A DNA stretch of 40,255 nt from a bacterium BMS3Bbin09. GTDB taxonomy: Bacteria > Nitrospirota > Thermodesulfovibrionia > UBA6902. Both the position numbers and the translations under genes were made by a program. Location of the stretch: assembly GCA_002897915.1 (NCBI GenBank), contig BDTS01000106.1, positions 1 to 40,255 on the forward strand, read 5' to 3'. This document shows positions 7,035 to 16,326 of the stretch, piece by piece (positions within the stretch are counted from its first letter, which is position 1; each line of letters opens with the position of its first letter). The notes beneath the pieces were generated by a model. That model was not told the origin of the DNA. It worked only from the letters and a program-made list of their open reading frames with translations, and ran no database searches.

Positions 7035-7919
7035 TCAAATAAACTCCCCCTGAGCAACCATAACAACCCTTCCTCCGACATGCACCTCTATATTCCCGTC
7101 CGTATCTTCGGCCCTTAGATATAGCAATGAAGGTCTGCCGATCTCGTATCCCTGTTCGACCCGGACATTTACATTCTCATCCCCGAAGTACTTGTTCTTT
7201 GACAGATAAGCCGCGAGACAGCCGTTCGCGCTCCCTGTTGCGGGGTCCTCGGGTATGCCGTAATAGTCCGCGAACATCCTCGCGTTCAGGTCATTCTCAG
7301 TTTCATAGGTTTCAGGGGAGAATATGAATATCGCCTTTGCGGATATGCCCTTGATCAGGCTGTAATATTTATCTCTATCGATTCGTGCGGCCCTTACGTC
7401 ATTCAGCGTTTTAAGCGGAACTATGATAAAAGGTAAACCGGTCGAGACATCTTGAACAGGGAACTTCTCGTCTATTGTGTCAGGGCCGAGATTCAGAACT
7501 TCCGCGACCGCTTTGATGTCGAATGTATCCCCGAACACGGGTTCCTGTTGCTTCATCCAAATCTTGTCCGGATCGTCCCCATTGTATTTGATCGCCACCG
7601 GGACCTGCCCCACTTCCAGATTGAGCTTTATTTTTTTTATGGGCTTTTTAACGACTTCCCGCAATATCACATACGCGGTCCCGATCACAGGGTGGCCGGC
7701 AAAAGGCACCTCTCTTTCAGGGGTAAATATACGTACCTTGTATCCGTTGTCCTTCATCTTGTCCGAGACAATAAAGGTCGTCTCGGAATAGTTCATCTCC
7801 TTTGCGATCCGCTGCATCTCTGCGTCAGGAAGTTGTCCGGCGTTGTGGAAAACAGCTAGCTGGTTGCCTGAGTACCTTGCTTCGGCAAATACGTCAACGA
7901 TGTTGAATTTCAGTTTCAT
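7035..7919 (-). CDS. PhzF family isomerase/epimerase
   Basis: A 294-residue protein of the PhzF/YddE fold, two diaminopimelate-epimerase-like domains around one active site. It has the family landmarks: the VDVFAEARYSGNQLAV start, catalytic Glu46 in NYSETTF, the FAGHPVIGTAYV segment and DPATGSANGCLAAYL in the C-terminal half. True PhzF isomerises trans-2,3-dihydro-3-hydroxyanthranilate in phenazine synthesis. No other phenazine genes are present, so this is one of the many PhzF-like proteins of unknown substrate. It has an AGGAAA ribosome site 4 bases from the ATG and lies 126 bases upstream of the terC-like gene, probably as a separate unit because that gene has its own promoter. Confidence 0.88.
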   Translation of the reverse strand: MKLKFNIVDVFAEARYSGNQLAVFHNAGQLPDAEMQRIAKEMNYSETTFIVSDKMKDNGYKVRIFTPEREVPFAGHPVIGTAYVILREVVKKPIKKIKLNLEVGQVPVAIKYNGDDPDKIWMKQQEPVFGDTFDIKAVAEVLNLGPDTIDEKFPVQDVSTGLPFIIVPLKTLNDVRAARIDRDKYYSLIKGISAKAIFIFSPETYETENDLNARMFADYYGIPEDPATGSANGCLAAYLSKNKYFGDENVNVRVEQGYEIGRPSLLYLRAEDTDGNIEVHVGGRVVMVAQGEFI

Positions 7920-7937
7920 TGTTTCCTGCCCTTCGAT

Positions 7938-7946
7938 TGTGGATAA
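7938..7946. promoter_or_regulatory. Single perfect DnaA-box sequence
   Basis: TGTGGATAA is the reverse complement of the consensus DnaA box TTATCCACA. It stands alone in the phzF leader and there is no cluster or AT-rich unwinding region, so I do not call an origin. It could be chance or a DnaA-regulated promoter element. Confidence 0.3.
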
Positions 7947-8017
7947 CTCCTTAATAAAGTCAGATTATATATTATCCTGAAAGAAATAAAAAACTGTGGC
8001 GCCCACAACTCCTTTGC

Positions 8018-8037
8018 TTTACACGGACTTTTATAAT
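8018..8037 (+). promoter_or_regulatory. Possible promoter of the ROK kinase-lepA-lepB run
   Basis: A perfect TATAAT lies at 8032-8037, but no good -35 sits 16-18 bases upstream. TTTACA at 8018-8023 is too close to serve it and could instead pair with TAGTAT further down (about 8042-8047). The region is the only clear gap before the long rightward gene run. Confidence 0.3.
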
Positions 8038-8096
8038 GTGATAGTATTAATGTCGCTTAACAAGGGATTTTTTACCTGTTTTCAGGAGAAATATAT

Positions 8097-9071
8097 ATGA
8101 GAGTCGCTATCGGCATAGACATCGGGGGTACAAACACTAAATTCGTACTCGTTTCAGAGGATGGAAAGGTGCTGCGGAGCGAACAAATCCCTACGCCCTC
8201 CGTATCCGACGACGATAAGGAAAAGATGGATGACCTCCTGGTCAAGAACCTGAGAGCATTTCTGAGCAAGGGAGAAGAGTCCGGGATCGCCGGGATCGGC
8301 ATGGGCGTTGCCGGCCTCATAGACAGGAAGCACGGGAAGGTAATAATGTCCCCGAACATCACAACGATCAACAATATTGCAATAAGGGACAGGCTCGAAA
8401 AGGAATTCTCGCTGCCGGTCATACTCGAAAATGACGCAAACACTTACGCCTACGGCGAAAAGTGGGTAGGTGCCGGGAAAGAGCTCAACAATTTCTTTGT
8501 CCTTACTATGGGTACCGGCCTGGGTGGCGGCCTCATTTACAACGGTGACCTGTACGAGGGTCCGGCCGAGATAGGCCATATGACCATCGTGCCGAGCGGC
8601 CGTTACTGTACATGCGGCAGCTACGGTTGTCTAGAATCATACGCTTCGGGCAGGGCGATCGTTGACAGGGTAGTATCATCACTCGAAAAAGGGGCCGAGA
8701 GCCTGCTCTCAGAATGCTGCGAGGGCAACTTTTATAAGATAACGCCCGAGATCGTTTATCAGACCGCAATGGAAGGCGACAGCCTTAGCAGAGAGGTCTT
8801 CAGGGAGGCCGGGCATTTCCTCGGCATAGGAATCGCGAACCTTATAAACCTGCTGAACCTTGAAGCGGTCATCATCGGCGGAGGCCTTATCGGCGCATGG
8901 GACCTGTTCATCGGAGACATAAAAAAGGAAGTCGCAAAAAGGGCGTTCAAGCCTCTTTCCGCCAACGTGGAGATAATCAAAAGCACCCTTTCGCATGATG
9001 CCGGCTCCATAGGCGCCGCAGGCCTTCTCCTCAATAAAATCTCGGGAAATCCCGGCAAGCCTTCCTCATAA
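8097..9071 (+). CDS. ROK family sugar kinase (glucokinase-like)
   Basis: A cytoplasmic ATP-dependent kinase that probably phosphorylates glucose or an N-acetylated hexosamine. Evidence is the N-terminal phosphate loop [15 protein letters not shown], the sugar-binding [11 protein letters not shown], the glycine-rich [14 protein letters not shown], the EIGHM sequence and the ROK zinc motif [10 protein letters not shown]. The 324-residue length is typical of ROK glucokinases. It lies 4 bases before lepA and starts a long rightward run. An AGGAG ribosome site lies upstream of the ATG. The exact sugar cannot be told from sequence alone; NagK- or mannokinase-like activity is an alternative. Confidence 0.87.
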   Translation: MRVAIGIDIGGTNTKFVLVSEDGKVLRSEQIPTPSVSDDDKEKMDDLLVKNLRAFLSKGEESGIAGIGMGVAGLIDRKHGKVIMSPNITTINNIAIRDRLEKEFSLPVILENDANTYAYGEKWVGAGKELNNFFVLTMGTGLGGGLIYNGDLYEGPAEIGHMTIVPSGRYCTCGSYGCLESYASGRAIVDRVVSSLEKGAESLLSECCEGNFYKITPEIVYQTAMEGDSLSREVFREAGHFLGIGIANLINLLNLEAVIIGGGLIGAWDLFIGDIKKEVAKRAFKPLSANVEIIKSTLSHDAGSIGAAGLLLNKISGNPGKPSS

Positions 9072-9075
9072 ATTC

Positions 9076-10869
9076 ATGTCTGAAAGCAATATAAGAAATT
9101 TTTCGATCATTGCGCATATTGATCACGGCAAGTCCACCCTGGCCGACCGTATCCTTGAATTTACCGGCGCACTCACTGAGAGGGAAATGACCACAAAGCA
9201 GGTCCTCGACTCAATGGACCTGGAGCAGGAACGCGGCATAACCATAAAGGCCCACGCAGTGACACTAAGCTACACAGCATTGGACGGAAAAGAATATAAG
9301 CTCAACCTTATAGACACACCGGGGCATGTTGATTTCTCCTATGAAGTCTCTCGGAGCCTCGCCTCGTGCGAAGGCGCACTGCTGATAGTTGACGCCTCCC
9401 AGGGCGTTGAGGCCCAGACCCTCGCCAACACCTATCTGGCAGTCGAGAATGACCTTGAAATAATCCCTATCATAAACAAGATCGACCTTCCGGGCGCGGA
9501 ACCGGAGAGGGTAAAGGAAGATATCGAGGAATCCATCGGCATCGACTGCAGCGAGGTAATACTTATATCGGCAAAGGAGGGCACAGGCGTAGAAGACGTG
9601 TTGGAAGCAATAGTCAAAAAAGTTCCGCCCCCTGCCTCAGACAGCTCCCTGCCACTGAAGGCCCTGACCTTCGATTCCTGGTTCGACAATTACCAGGGGG
9701 TTATTTTGCTCGTGAGGATCTTCGAGGGGGAAGTTAAAAAGGGCTCAAAAATATTGTTCGTGGCAACTCAAAAAACATATGAGGTACTTGAGGTCGGCAT
9801 ATTCACCCCGAACAAAAAAGTCATAGACTGCCTTAAGGCAGGAGAAGTCGGTTATATAAACGCGAGTATACGGACTATGGCAGACACAAAGATCGGCGAC
9901 ACGATTACCGACGCAGAACGCCCGACCGCAGAGCCATGCGCCGGATACAAGGACATCAAGCCTATGGTATTTTCAGGGCTTTATCCGACAGAGACTAACC
10001 AGTATGAAGAACTGAAGGATGCGCTTGAAAAACTACGCCTGAACGATGCATCGTTCAGTTACGAACCGGAGTCCTCCACCGCGCTTGGCTTCGGTTTCCG
10101 TTGCGGCTTCCTCGGGCTTCTCCATATGGAGATAATAAAAGAGCGGCTCGAGAGAGAGTTCTCCCTTTTCCTCATCAATACCGCGCCGACCGTTGTTTAC
10201 AAGGTCATACAGCTGAACGGGGAGATAGTCTTCATCGACAGCCCGGCAAAAATGCCCGAACAACCTGAGAGCATCGAAGAGCCCTTTGTCAAATTAACCA
10301 TATTCGTACCCTCGAAATACATAGGCAATATCCTCGATCTCTGCCAGGAAAGGCGGGGCGCGCAAAAGGCCTTTGATTATATAGGCAAAGACAGGATAAT
10401 CGTCACATACGAGCTCCCTCTGAATGAGATTTTGTGGGATTTTTATGATAAACTAAAATCTTCATCGAGCGGGTATGCCTCAATGGACTATGAATTCATC
10501 GGATACAGGGAAGCAAATCTCATAAAGCTTGATATCCTGTTAAACGGTGAACCGGTCGACGCCCTTTCCCTGATCGTACACAGAGACCAGGCCCAGTTCA
10601 AGGGCAGACAGGTGGTCGAAAAATTGAGAGGAGTCATCCCCCGACAGATGTTCGACGTAATGATCCAGGCGGCCATAGGGCGAAAGATCATCTCGAGGGA
10701 AACTATAAAGGCAATGCGGAAGAACGTCCTTGCCAAATGCTATGGCGGCGATGTATCAAGAAAAAGAAAGCTCATTGAAAAGCAGAAAGCGGGAAAGCGC
10801 CGGATGAAACAGGTCGGCAATGTAGAGATCCCACAGGAAGCGTTCCTTGCCGTGCTAAAGGTGAAATAG
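9076..10869 (+). CDS. lepA: Elongation factor 4 (LepA), ribosome back-translocating GTPase
   Basis: A translational GTPase that acts on stalled or initiating ribosomes. It shows the G1 motif [10 protein letters not shown]3 DTPGH, G4 NKID and G5 SAKEG, the EF-G-like domains II, III and V, and the LepA-specific C-terminal domain ([25 protein letters not shown]) that distinguishes it from EF-G and TypA. The 597-residue length is exactly in the family range. It begins 4 bases after the ROK kinase stop and is followed 10 bases later by lepB. The lepA-lepB pairing is conserved in many bacteria. No key residue appears to be missing. Confidence 0.98.
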   Translation: MSESNIRNFSIIAHIDHGKSTLADRILEFTGALTEREMTTKQVLDSMDLEQERGITIKAHAVTLSYTALDGKEYKLNLIDTPGHVDFSYEVSRSLASCEGALLIVDASQGVEAQTLANTYLAVENDLEIIPIINKIDLPGAEPERVKEDIEESIGIDCSEVILISAKEGTGVEDVLEAIVKKVPPPASDSSLPLKALTFDSWFDNYQGVILLVRIFEGEVKKGSKILFVATQKTYEVLEVGIFTPNKKVIDCLKAGEVGYINASIRTMADTKIGDTITDAERPTAEPCAGYKDIKPMVFSGLYPTETNQYEELKDALEKLRLNDASFSYEPESSTALGFGFRCGFLGLLHMEIIKERLEREFSLFLINTAPTVVYKVIQLNGEIVFIDSPAKMPEQPESIEEPFVKLTIFVPSKYIGNILDLCQERRGAQKAFDYIGKDRIIVTYELPLNEILWDFYDKLKSSSSGYASMDYEFIGYREANLIKLDILLNGEPVDALSLIVHRDQAQFKGRQVVEKLRGVIPRQMFDVMIQAAIGRKIISRETIKAMRKNVLAKCYGGDVSRKRKLIEKQKAGKRRMKQVGNVEIPQEAFLAVLKVK

Positions 10870-10879
10870 GAGATTATAT

Positions 10880-11584
10880 ATGAAAACAACTAAATCAAAA
10901 TTCAGGGAATATACTGAAGCGATAATAATTGCCGTCTTTCTGGCCCTGTTGATAAGGGCGTTCGTGGTGCAGGCATTCAAGATACCGTCTGGCTCCATGC
11001 TCGAGACCCTTCAGATCGGTGACCATATCCTGGTAAATAAATTTATTTACGGGTTAGTTTTTCCTTTTACCGACAACAGGATCCTGATCTTCAATACCCC
11101 CAGGAAAGGGGATATCATTGTCTTTTCATTCCCCGGGAACAAGGAAATCCGGGAGTGCACAAGCCTGTCGAGCAACCTGTCAGCAAGGGTCGGTAACGCT
11201 GTCAAGCGCGGAAACCCTTTTTACCTGTTCACGGACGACTGCAGAGATTTCATTAAGAGAGTCGTTGGTGTCGGCGGCGACACGATAGAGATAAAGAACA
11301 AAAAGGTCTATGTCAACAATGTGTTGCGCGATGAGCCCTATACCATATATAAGGATGATAAAATAGATCCCAGAAGGGACAATTTCGGGCCGTTCACCGT
11401 ACCCCGAAGGAGCGTTTTCGTTATGGGGGACAACCGCGACCAGAGCTACGACAGCCGTTTCTGGGGTATCGTGGATATGAACGAGATAAAAGGTAAAGCA
11501 TTCATAATATACTGGTCATGGAACAGTGAAGGGGGCCTGCTCGACAAAGTACGCTGGAACAGGATAGGGAAAGCACTTAAGTAG
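10880..11584 (+). CDS. lepB: Signal peptidase I
   Basis: An inner-membrane serine protease that removes signal peptides from exported proteins. One N-terminal membrane anchor (about residues 12-33) is followed by the catalytic Ser39 in PSGSM and general base Lys126 in FIKRVVG. Box E is GDNRDQSYDSRFWG. Between them lies an insertion with two cysteines (C93 and C121, in ECTSLSS and TDDCRD), probably exposed to the periplasm and able to form a disulfide. The 234-residue length is usual. It follows lepA closely with its own weak ribosome site (GGAG) and is followed 37 bases later by ribE. Confidence 0.96.
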   Translation: MKTTKSKFREYTEAIIIAVFLALLIRAFVVQAFKIPSGSMLETLQIGDHILVNKFIYGLVFPFTDNRILIFNTPRKGDIIVFSFPGNKEIRECTSLSSNLSARVGNAVKRGNPFYLFTDDCRDFIKRVVGVGGDTIEIKNKKVYVNNVLRDEPYTIYKDDKIDPRRDNFGPFTVPRRSVFVMGDNRDQSYDSRFWGIVDMNEIKGKAFIIYWSWNSEGGLLDKVRWNRIGKALK

Positions 11585-11621
11585 ACTCACGGGCCTTCCC
11601 GTTATTGTATAAGGATAGATC

Positions 11622-12260
11622 ATGTTTACCGGATTAGTTGAAATATTAGGCAATGTCACCTCGACAAAGAAGACTGGGAACGGCATCAGATTGTCCCTCA
11701 AGCCAACCAATAGCTTTGAGGTCGCGCTCGGAGACAGTGTCGCTATCAACGGGGTCTGTCTCACGGTCACTGCCTTTAACGGCGAGATATCTTTCGATGT
11801 ATCCCCAGAAACACTGAAGAGCACGGGCCTCGGAGAGCTGAAGGCGGGGGATGTGGTAAACCTCGAGAGGGCAATGCGGCTCTCGGACCGCCTCGGCGGG
11901 CACATCGTGACCGGCCATGTAGACGGGATCGGGACAATTACAAGTAAAAAAACCGATGGGGAATATACATTTTATAGTGTTGAATCTCCTCCGGCAGTAT
12001 TAAAATATATCGTTCAAAAAGGTTCCGTGGCAATAGACGGGATAAGCCTGACAGTGGTAGAATCTGATAAAAGATCTTTCCGCATCGCGATTATCCCCCA
12101 TACCCTGATTGCGACAAATATCGGGAGCAAGGGTATCGGCGACAGGGTCAACCTCGAAGCGGACATTATTGGTAAATATGTCGAAAAGCTGCTGGGCAAA
12201 GGCGCTGCCGGCCCGGGCCTTATGGATCTTTTGAAACAGGAAGGATTTACGGATGAGTAA
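11622..12260 (+). CDS. ribE: Riboflavin synthase, alpha chain
   Basis: Converts two molecules of 6,7-dimethyl-8-ribityllumazine to riboflavin and a pyrimidine. The 212 residues contain the two homologous lumazine-binding barrels: the first starts MFTGLVE and contains AINGVCLTV, and the second contains [11 protein letters not shown] and AIDGISLTV. An AAGGATAG ribosome site precedes the ATG. A small hairpin (ACGGG-CCTT-CCCGT) lies between lepB and ribE, and no FMN riboswitch is visible in this short gap. The 3' end overlaps the start of ribBA by 8 bases. ribD, needed for the pathway, is not in the window. Confidence 0.97.
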   Translation: MFTGLVEILGNVTSTKKTGNGIRLSLKPTNSFEVALGDSVAINGVCLTVTAFNGEISFDVSPETLKSTGLGELKAGDVVNLERAMRLSDRLGGHIVTGHVDGIGTITSKKTDGEYTFYSVESPPAVLKYIVQKGSVAIDGISLTVVESDKRSFRIAIIPHTLIATNIGSKGIGDRVNLEADIIGKYVEKLLGKGAAGPGLMDLLKQEGFTDE

Positions 12261-13506
12261 GACAAAGAGCGCAACCAAGAAAAAAGGAACAGCCAAAAAG
12301 GTAAAGTTCCATACCATAGAAGAGGCCATCGAAGATATAAAGGCCGGGAAGATGGTTGTCCTGATCGATGACGAGGACAGGGAGAATGAGGGCGACCTCA
12401 CGATCGCCGCTGAAAAGATCACTCCCCAGGCAATAAACTTCATGGCAAAACACGGCCGGGGGCTCATATGCCTCTCTCTGACCCCCGAGAGGGTCGAAGA
12501 TCTCAAGCTGCCAATGATGACGGATACGAACACATCGAGCTTCGGCACGCCCTTTACTGTCTCGATCGAGGCAAAGAAAGGCGTGACAACAGGGATCTCG
12601 GCCGCTGACAGGGCAAAGACGATCAAGACAGCTATAAACCCGAAGACCAAACCTAACGACTTAGCGACTCCCGGACATATCTTCCCATTGCGGGCGCAGG
12701 CAGGCGGAGTACTCAAGAGGGCCGGACAGACAGAGGGCTCGGTCGATCTCGCAAAGTTTGCGGGGCTTACACCAGCAGGTGTCATATGTGAGATAATGAA
12801 CGACGACGGCACCATGGCAAGGGTCCCTGAGCTCGAAAAGTTTGCGCGCAAGCATGACCTGAAGATGGTCACAATAAAGGACCTTATCCAGTTCCGCATG
12901 CGCAACCAGTGCCTTGTGACAAGAAAAGCAGAAACAACTCTCCCGACCTTACACGGCGGAGAGTTTAAGGTGATCGTTTTCGGAAACCACGTTGACGAGA
13001 CTGAAAACGTTGCACTCGTAAAAGGAGACATAATGCCTGATGACGAGGTGCTTGTGAGGGTCCATTCCGAATGCCTTACAGGAGATGTCTTCGGCTCAAA
13101 GAGATGTGATTGCGGTGACCAGCTCAAGAAGGCAATGGCAATGATAAAGAAAGAGGGCAAAGGCGTGGTCCTCTATATGCGGCAGGAAGGCCGCGGCATA
13201 GGGCTCGTTAATAAGATCAAGGCATACGCGCTCCAGGACAAAGGGCTCGACACTGTTGAGGCGAACGTCAAACTCGGGTTCAAGGCGGATCTGAGGGACT
13301 ACGGCATCGGCGCGCAGATACTCGTAAACCTCGGCGTACGTAAGATGCGCCTCATAACAAACAACCCGAAAAAGCTTGTCGGTCTGGAAGGATACGGCTT
13401 GAGCATGGTTGAGAGGGTGCCGATCGAGATAAACGCGCATGAAAAGAACATAAATTATCTCAAAACCAAGAAAAAGAAGATGGGTCATATATTAAAAAAT
13501 ATTTAA
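12253..13506 (+). CDS. ribBA: Bifunctional 3,4-dihydroxy-2-butanone 4-phosphate synthase / GTP cyclohydrolase II
   Basis: Supplies both precursors of the riboflavin ring. The N-terminal RibB half (about residues 20-220, after a Lys-rich leader) shows [11 protein letters not shown] and [21 protein letters not shown]-like active-site segments. The C-terminal RibA half has the zinc ligands [15 protein letters not shown], the [13 protein letters not shown] loop and the EANVKLGF...DYGIGAQIL region. Both active sites look intact, so it should be truly bifunctional. It starts inside the end of ribE with an AGGAAGGA ribosome site, and ribH follows 14 bases after its stop. The Lys-rich leader ([16 protein letters not shown]) is unusual but short. 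Confidence 0.96.
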   Translation: MSKTKSATKKKGTAKKVKFHTIEEAIEDIKAGKMVVLIDDEDRENEGDLTIAAEKITPQAINFMAKHGRGLICLSLTPERVEDLKLPMMTDTNTSSFGTPFTVSIEAKKGVTTGISAADRAKTIKTAINPKTKPNDLATPGHIFPLRAQAGGVLKRAGQTEGSVDLAKFAGLTPAGVICEIMNDDGTMARVPELEKFARKHDLKMVTIKDLIQFRMRNQCLVTRKAETTLPTLHGGEFKVIVFGNHVDETENVALVKGDIMPDDEVLVRVHSECLTGDVFGSKRCDCGDQLKKAMAMIKKEGKGVVLYMRQEGRGIGLVNKIKAYALQDKGLDTVEANVKLGFKADLRDYGIGAQILVNLGVRKMRLITNNPKKLVGLEGYGLSMVERVPIEINAHEKNINYLKTKKKKMGHILKNI

Positions 13507-13520
13507 CTCTGGAGGATACT

Positions 13521-13982
13521 ATGAAAATATACGAGGGAGAGCTTCAGGCAAAAGGATTAAGGGTAGCGATTATTGTCAGCCGTTTCAATGACTTTATAAC
13601 CAAAAAACTTCATGACGGCGCTATTGACGGTCTTGTAAGGCACGGCGCCTCTGAAAAGGACATTGATGTGATAAAGGTACCGGGCGCATTCGAGCTGCCG
13701 CTCGCAGCAAAGATCGTTGCCGGAAAGAAGAAACATGATGCTATAATCTGTCTCGGAACGGTCATCCGCGGTGCCACTCCTCATTTTGACTATGTTGCGG
13801 GAGAGGCAGCCAAAGGCATAGCCATGGCTTCAATGGAATCAGGTGTCCCAATCGCTTTCGGCGTCCTCACAACCGATACGATCGAGCAGGCGGTCGAAAG
13901 GGCAGGCTCCAAGAGCGGCAACAAGGGATGGGATGCCGCGATGGTGGCGATTGAAATGGCCCAGCTGTTCAAAAAATTATAA
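13521..13982 (+). CDS. ribH: 6,7-dimethyl-8-ribityllumazine synthase
   Basis: Condenses the RibA-derived ribitylaminouracil with the RibB product to form lumazine; in many bacteria it forms a 60-subunit shell. The 153 residues match the family length and include [12 protein letters not shown], the substrate-binding [11 protein letters not shown] and the catalytic His in [27 protein letters not shown] ribosome site lies 7 bases upstream of the ATG. It follows ribBA by 14 bases in the ribE-ribBA-ribH cluster. Downstream come a perfect palindrome and then nusB, the common ribH-nusB neighbour. Confidence 0.97.
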   Translation: MKIYEGELQAKGLRVAIIVSRFNDFITKKLHDGAIDGLVRHGASEKDIDVIKVPGAFELPLAAKIVAGKKKHDAIICLGTVIRGATPHFDYVAGEAAKGIAMASMESGVPIAFGVLTTDTIEQAVERAGSKSGNKGWDAAMVAIEMAQLFKKL

Positions 13983-14000
13983 TTTAATATTCAACCATGC

Positions 14001-14034
14001 GTAGGGGCGATTCGCGAATCGCCCCTACTTTTTT
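14001..14034 (+). repeat. 28-nt perfect GTAG palindrome followed by six T, between ribH and nusB
   Basis: The left arm GTAGGGGCGATTCG (14001-14014) is followed directly by its exact reverse complement (14015-14028), then TTTTTT at 14029-14034. As RNA this is a near-ideal intrinsic terminator shape. It ends 3 bases before the nusB start codon. The GTAG border is the hallmark of REP elements mobilised by RAYT transposases. No such transposase lies in this window. Confidence 0.75.
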
Positions 14035-14037
14035 CTT

Positions 14038-14469
14038 ATGAAACGAAGAAGATCCAGAGAATACGCGCTTCAAATACTTTTCCAGCTTGAACTCACCGGC
14101 GCCGAACTGAACGATGACATCTTAATAGAGTTTTGGAAAGGTATTGATAATGAACCGGATGACCTGAAAGATTTCGCTCACAGGATAGTGCGTGAAACCC
14201 TCGTGAACCGCGATAAAATAGATGAGATCATAATTAAAGCCGCACAGAACTGGTCCCTCGAAAGAATGGCGGTCATCGACCGGAACATCCTGAGGGCCGC
14301 CACATATGAACTCTTCTTCAGGAAGGACATCCCCAATTCAGTAGCAATTAACGAAGCGATCGAGATAGCCAAGAAGTTCTCAACTGAGGAGTCCGCCTCT
14401 TTTATAAATGGTATACTGGACAAGATTGCGAACAAGTCCAAAAAAGTGAGAACCAGCACCAAAAGATAA
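14038..14469 (+). CDS. nusB: Transcription antitermination factor NusB
   Basis: Binds boxA RNA together with S10 (NusE) to make rRNA transcription complexes resistant to termination. The 143-residue all-helical protein has the family N-terminus KRRRSREYALQILFQLEL and the C-terminal NEAIEIAKKFSTEESASFINGILD. The start is fixed by conservation of MKRRRSREYA. There is no Shine-Dalgarno: the bases before ATG are a T-run trailing a perfect palindrome (14001-14034). Expression must therefore cope with a terminator-like hairpin exactly at the start. It lies in the usual place after ribH and 14 bases before purB. Confidence 0.95.
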   Translation: MKRRRSREYALQILFQLELTGAELNDDILIEFWKGIDNEPDDLKDFAHRIVRETLVNRDKIDEIIIKAAQNWSLERMAVIDRNILRAATYELFFRKDIPNSVAINEAIEIAKKFSTEESASFINGILDKIANKSKKVRTSTKR

Positions 14470-14483
14470 GTCAGGAGGTTATT

Positions 14484-15800
14484 TTGATACCAAGATATTC
14501 AAGACCAGAAATGGCAAGGATATGGGAACCCGAAAACAAGTTCCAGAAGTGGCTCGATGTCGAGATCGCAGCGTGCGAGGCATGGGCGGAACTGGGCGAG
14601 ATACCTAAAAAGAGCCTGGCTACGATCAAGAAAAAGGCGACGTTTAATATAAAGAGGATCGACAAGATAGAGTTAAAGGTAAAGCACGATGTTATCGCTT
14701 TCCTCACATCAGTTGCCGAGAACGTCGGCCCCGACTCACGTTATATCCATAAGGGCCTGACATCTTCGGACATAGGCGACACTGCACTGGCACTCCTCAT
14801 GCGCGAGGCCGCGGACATTATAATCCAGGACATCAAGGACCTGATGAAGGTACTGAGGACGAACGCGCACAAATACAAAAAGACCCTCCAGATGGGCAGG
14901 AGCCACGGCATACACGCGGAACCGACTACCTTCGGCCTGACCTTCGCGCTCTGGTACGAAGAGATGAAACGCAACCTTGCCAGGATGGAGGCTGCAAGAG
15001 AAACCATAAACTACGGACAGCTTTCGGGTCCTGTGGGGACATTTACGAGCCTTCCGCCCTCTATTGAAAAATATGTATGTAAAAAGCTGAAGCTCAGGGT
15101 CGACCCTATAGTCACGCAGGTGATACAGCGTGACAGGCACGCTGAATACATGAACACCCTGGCGCTCATTGCAGGTGCGATCGAAAAGATGTCCGTTGAG
15201 ATCAGGCACCTCCAGAGGACCGAGGTGCTCGAAGCAGAAGAGCCGTTTGCAAAGGGCCAGAAAGGCTCGTCCGCAATGCCGCACAAGAGGAACCCCATTG
15301 GCAGTGAGAACCTGAGCGGACTCGCAAGGGTCGTACGCTCAAACGCAATGGCCGCAATGGAAAACATCCCTCTCTGGCACGAACGCGATATCAGCCACTC
15401 TTCTGTTGAAAGGATCATTGTCCCGGACAGCACTATCCTGATCAATTACATGCTCAAGAGGCTCACCGGCATACTTGCGGGCCTCCAGGTCTATCCTGAC
15501 AGGATGAAAGAGAACATAGGCAAGAGCTACGGACTTTTCTGCTCACAGAGGGTATTGATACGGTTGACCGAAAGCGGTTTGAGTCGCGAGGACGCCTACA
15601 AGGTTGTACAGGCAAGGGCCATGGAGGCCTGGAAGCAGAAGGTGCCGTACAAGGACCTTCTGAAGCAGGACAAGGTCATAACCAAATACCTCTCGAACAA
15701 AGATATTGAGGCGCTATTTGATATGAAGTACTACACAAAGAACATTGATCTTATTTACAAAAGAGTGTTTGGGGCCGCGAAAAAGAGAAAGAAAAAATAG
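14484..15800 (+). CDS. purB: Adenylosuccinate lyase
   Basis: Catalyses two fumarate-releasing steps of purine synthesis (SAICAR to AICAR, and adenylosuccinate to AMP). The 438 residues belong to the fumarase/aspartase superfamily. They include IHKGLTSSDIGDTALA, the catalytic-His segment MGRSHGIHAEPTTFGL and the flexible signature loop GSSAMPHKRNPIGSEN. The start is TTG at 14484-14486, chosen because AGGAGG lies at 14473-14478 with ideal spacing and the protein begins with the conserved IPRYSRPEM. It follows nusB by 14 bases, probably on the same transcript, and a PilZ gene follows. Confidence 0.97.
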   Translation: MIPRYSRPEMARIWEPENKFQKWLDVEIAACEAWAELGEIPKKSLATIKKKATFNIKRIDKIELKVKHDVIAFLTSVAENVGPDSRYIHKGLTSSDIGDTALALLMREAADIIIQDIKDLMKVLRTNAHKYKKTLQMGRSHGIHAEPTTFGLTFALWYEEMKRNLARMEAARETINYGQLSGPVGTFTSLPPSIEKYVCKKLKLRVDPIVTQVIQRDRHAEYMNTLALIAGAIEKMSVEIRHLQRTEVLEAEEPFAKGQKGSSAMPHKRNPIGSENLSGLARVVRSNAMAAMENIPLWHERDISHSSVERIIVPDSTILINYMLKRLTGILAGLQVYPDRMKENIGKSYGLFCSQRVLIRLTESGLSREDAYKVVQARAMEAWKQKVPYKDLLKQDKVITKYLSNKDIEALFDMKYYTKNIDLIYKRVFGAAKKRKKK

Positions 15801-15808
15801 GATCAGTT

Positions 15809-16138
15809 ATGCAAGAGGATAAATCAGAGCGAAGACGAGACAAAAGGCACCCGGCAAACGTCAGGACCGAGATTCTGTATAACGGCCGGGTCTATGGCGG
15901 AGTCATAGAGAACCTGTCCGCATCAGGAGCAGGGATAGTAACCGATCAGCTGGAGAAGGAAGTAGACTTTGTTCAATATGACACCTTGGAACTGAAGTTT
16001 CGGTCCACTGCCGGAGAAGAGTTTCATATAAAATGCACGATCATGTGGGCAAGTTACATCACCCCTCAAAACCTCAGATACAGAATAGGATTGGAACTCG
16101 TCGGTAAACACTGGGATGCGATCTCTCAATTTTTGTAA
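15809..16138 (+). CDS. PilZ domain protein (c-di-GMP receptor)
   Basis: A 109-residue single-domain PilZ protein. The c-di-GMP-binding RxxxR motif is R9-R-D-K-R13 and the second motif NLSASG (D/NxSxxG) sits at the start of the beta-barrel, so binding capacity looks intact. There is no partner domain, signal peptide or membrane segment, which suggests a cytoplasmic adaptor of motility, polysaccharide or adhesion functions. It lies 8 bases after purB with a weak ribosome site, so it is probably co-transcribed with a purine gene. No diguanylate cyclase or phosphodiesterase is in the window to name its pathway. Confidence 0.86.
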   Translation: MQEDKSERRRDKRHPANVRTEILYNGRVYGGVIENLSASGAGIVTDQLEKEVDFVQYDTLELKFRSTAGEEFHIKCTIMWASYITPQNLRYRIGLELVGKHWDAISQFL

Positions 16139-16214
16139 GCTTCCCCCTCCCTCTTATGGGGTTTCAGTTATTCTACCATGGACGGAAACAGGGAACGTTG
16201 CCAATTTAACCAGT

Positions 16215-16240
16215 CGTTCCAGCGGCCAAGCCGCTGAACG
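16215..16240. repeat. Stable hairpin in the PilZ to SLOG-like gene gap
   Basis: The left arm (16215-16226) and right arm (16230-16240) pair over 11 bp with one bulged C around a CAA loop; the core is CAGCGGC-CAA-GCCGCTG. There is no T-run after it, so it is not a convincing intrinsic terminator. The rest of the 188-base gap (16139-16326) is AT-rich toward the next gene, with no clear promoter. Confidence 0.45.
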
Positions 16241-16326
16241 CTGCGCTACAATTAATGCAAATTATATCCACTTTGATGTATCCTATTTATTAAACTTACT
16301 ATTAAAATTATCTAAAGGAGAAGGTT

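Noticed and set aside
7035-7919. Phenazine biosynthesis locus
   Set aside because: The PhzF homologue stands alone; no phzA-G partners are present, and most PhzF-like proteins are unrelated to phenazines.
7938-7946. Perfect DnaA box as a sign of a replication origin
   Set aside because: Only one box, no cluster, no AT-rich unwinding region and no dnaA, dnaN or gidA neighbours.
11585-11621. FMN riboswitch before ribE
   Set aside because: The gap is 37 bases and contains only a small hairpin, far too short for the FMN aptamer.
12000-13160. Long open frame of 386 codons on the minus strand opposite ribE-ribBA
   Set aside because: It is the antisense shadow of well-identified genes, with low-complexity Ser/Phe-rich composition and no ribosome site.
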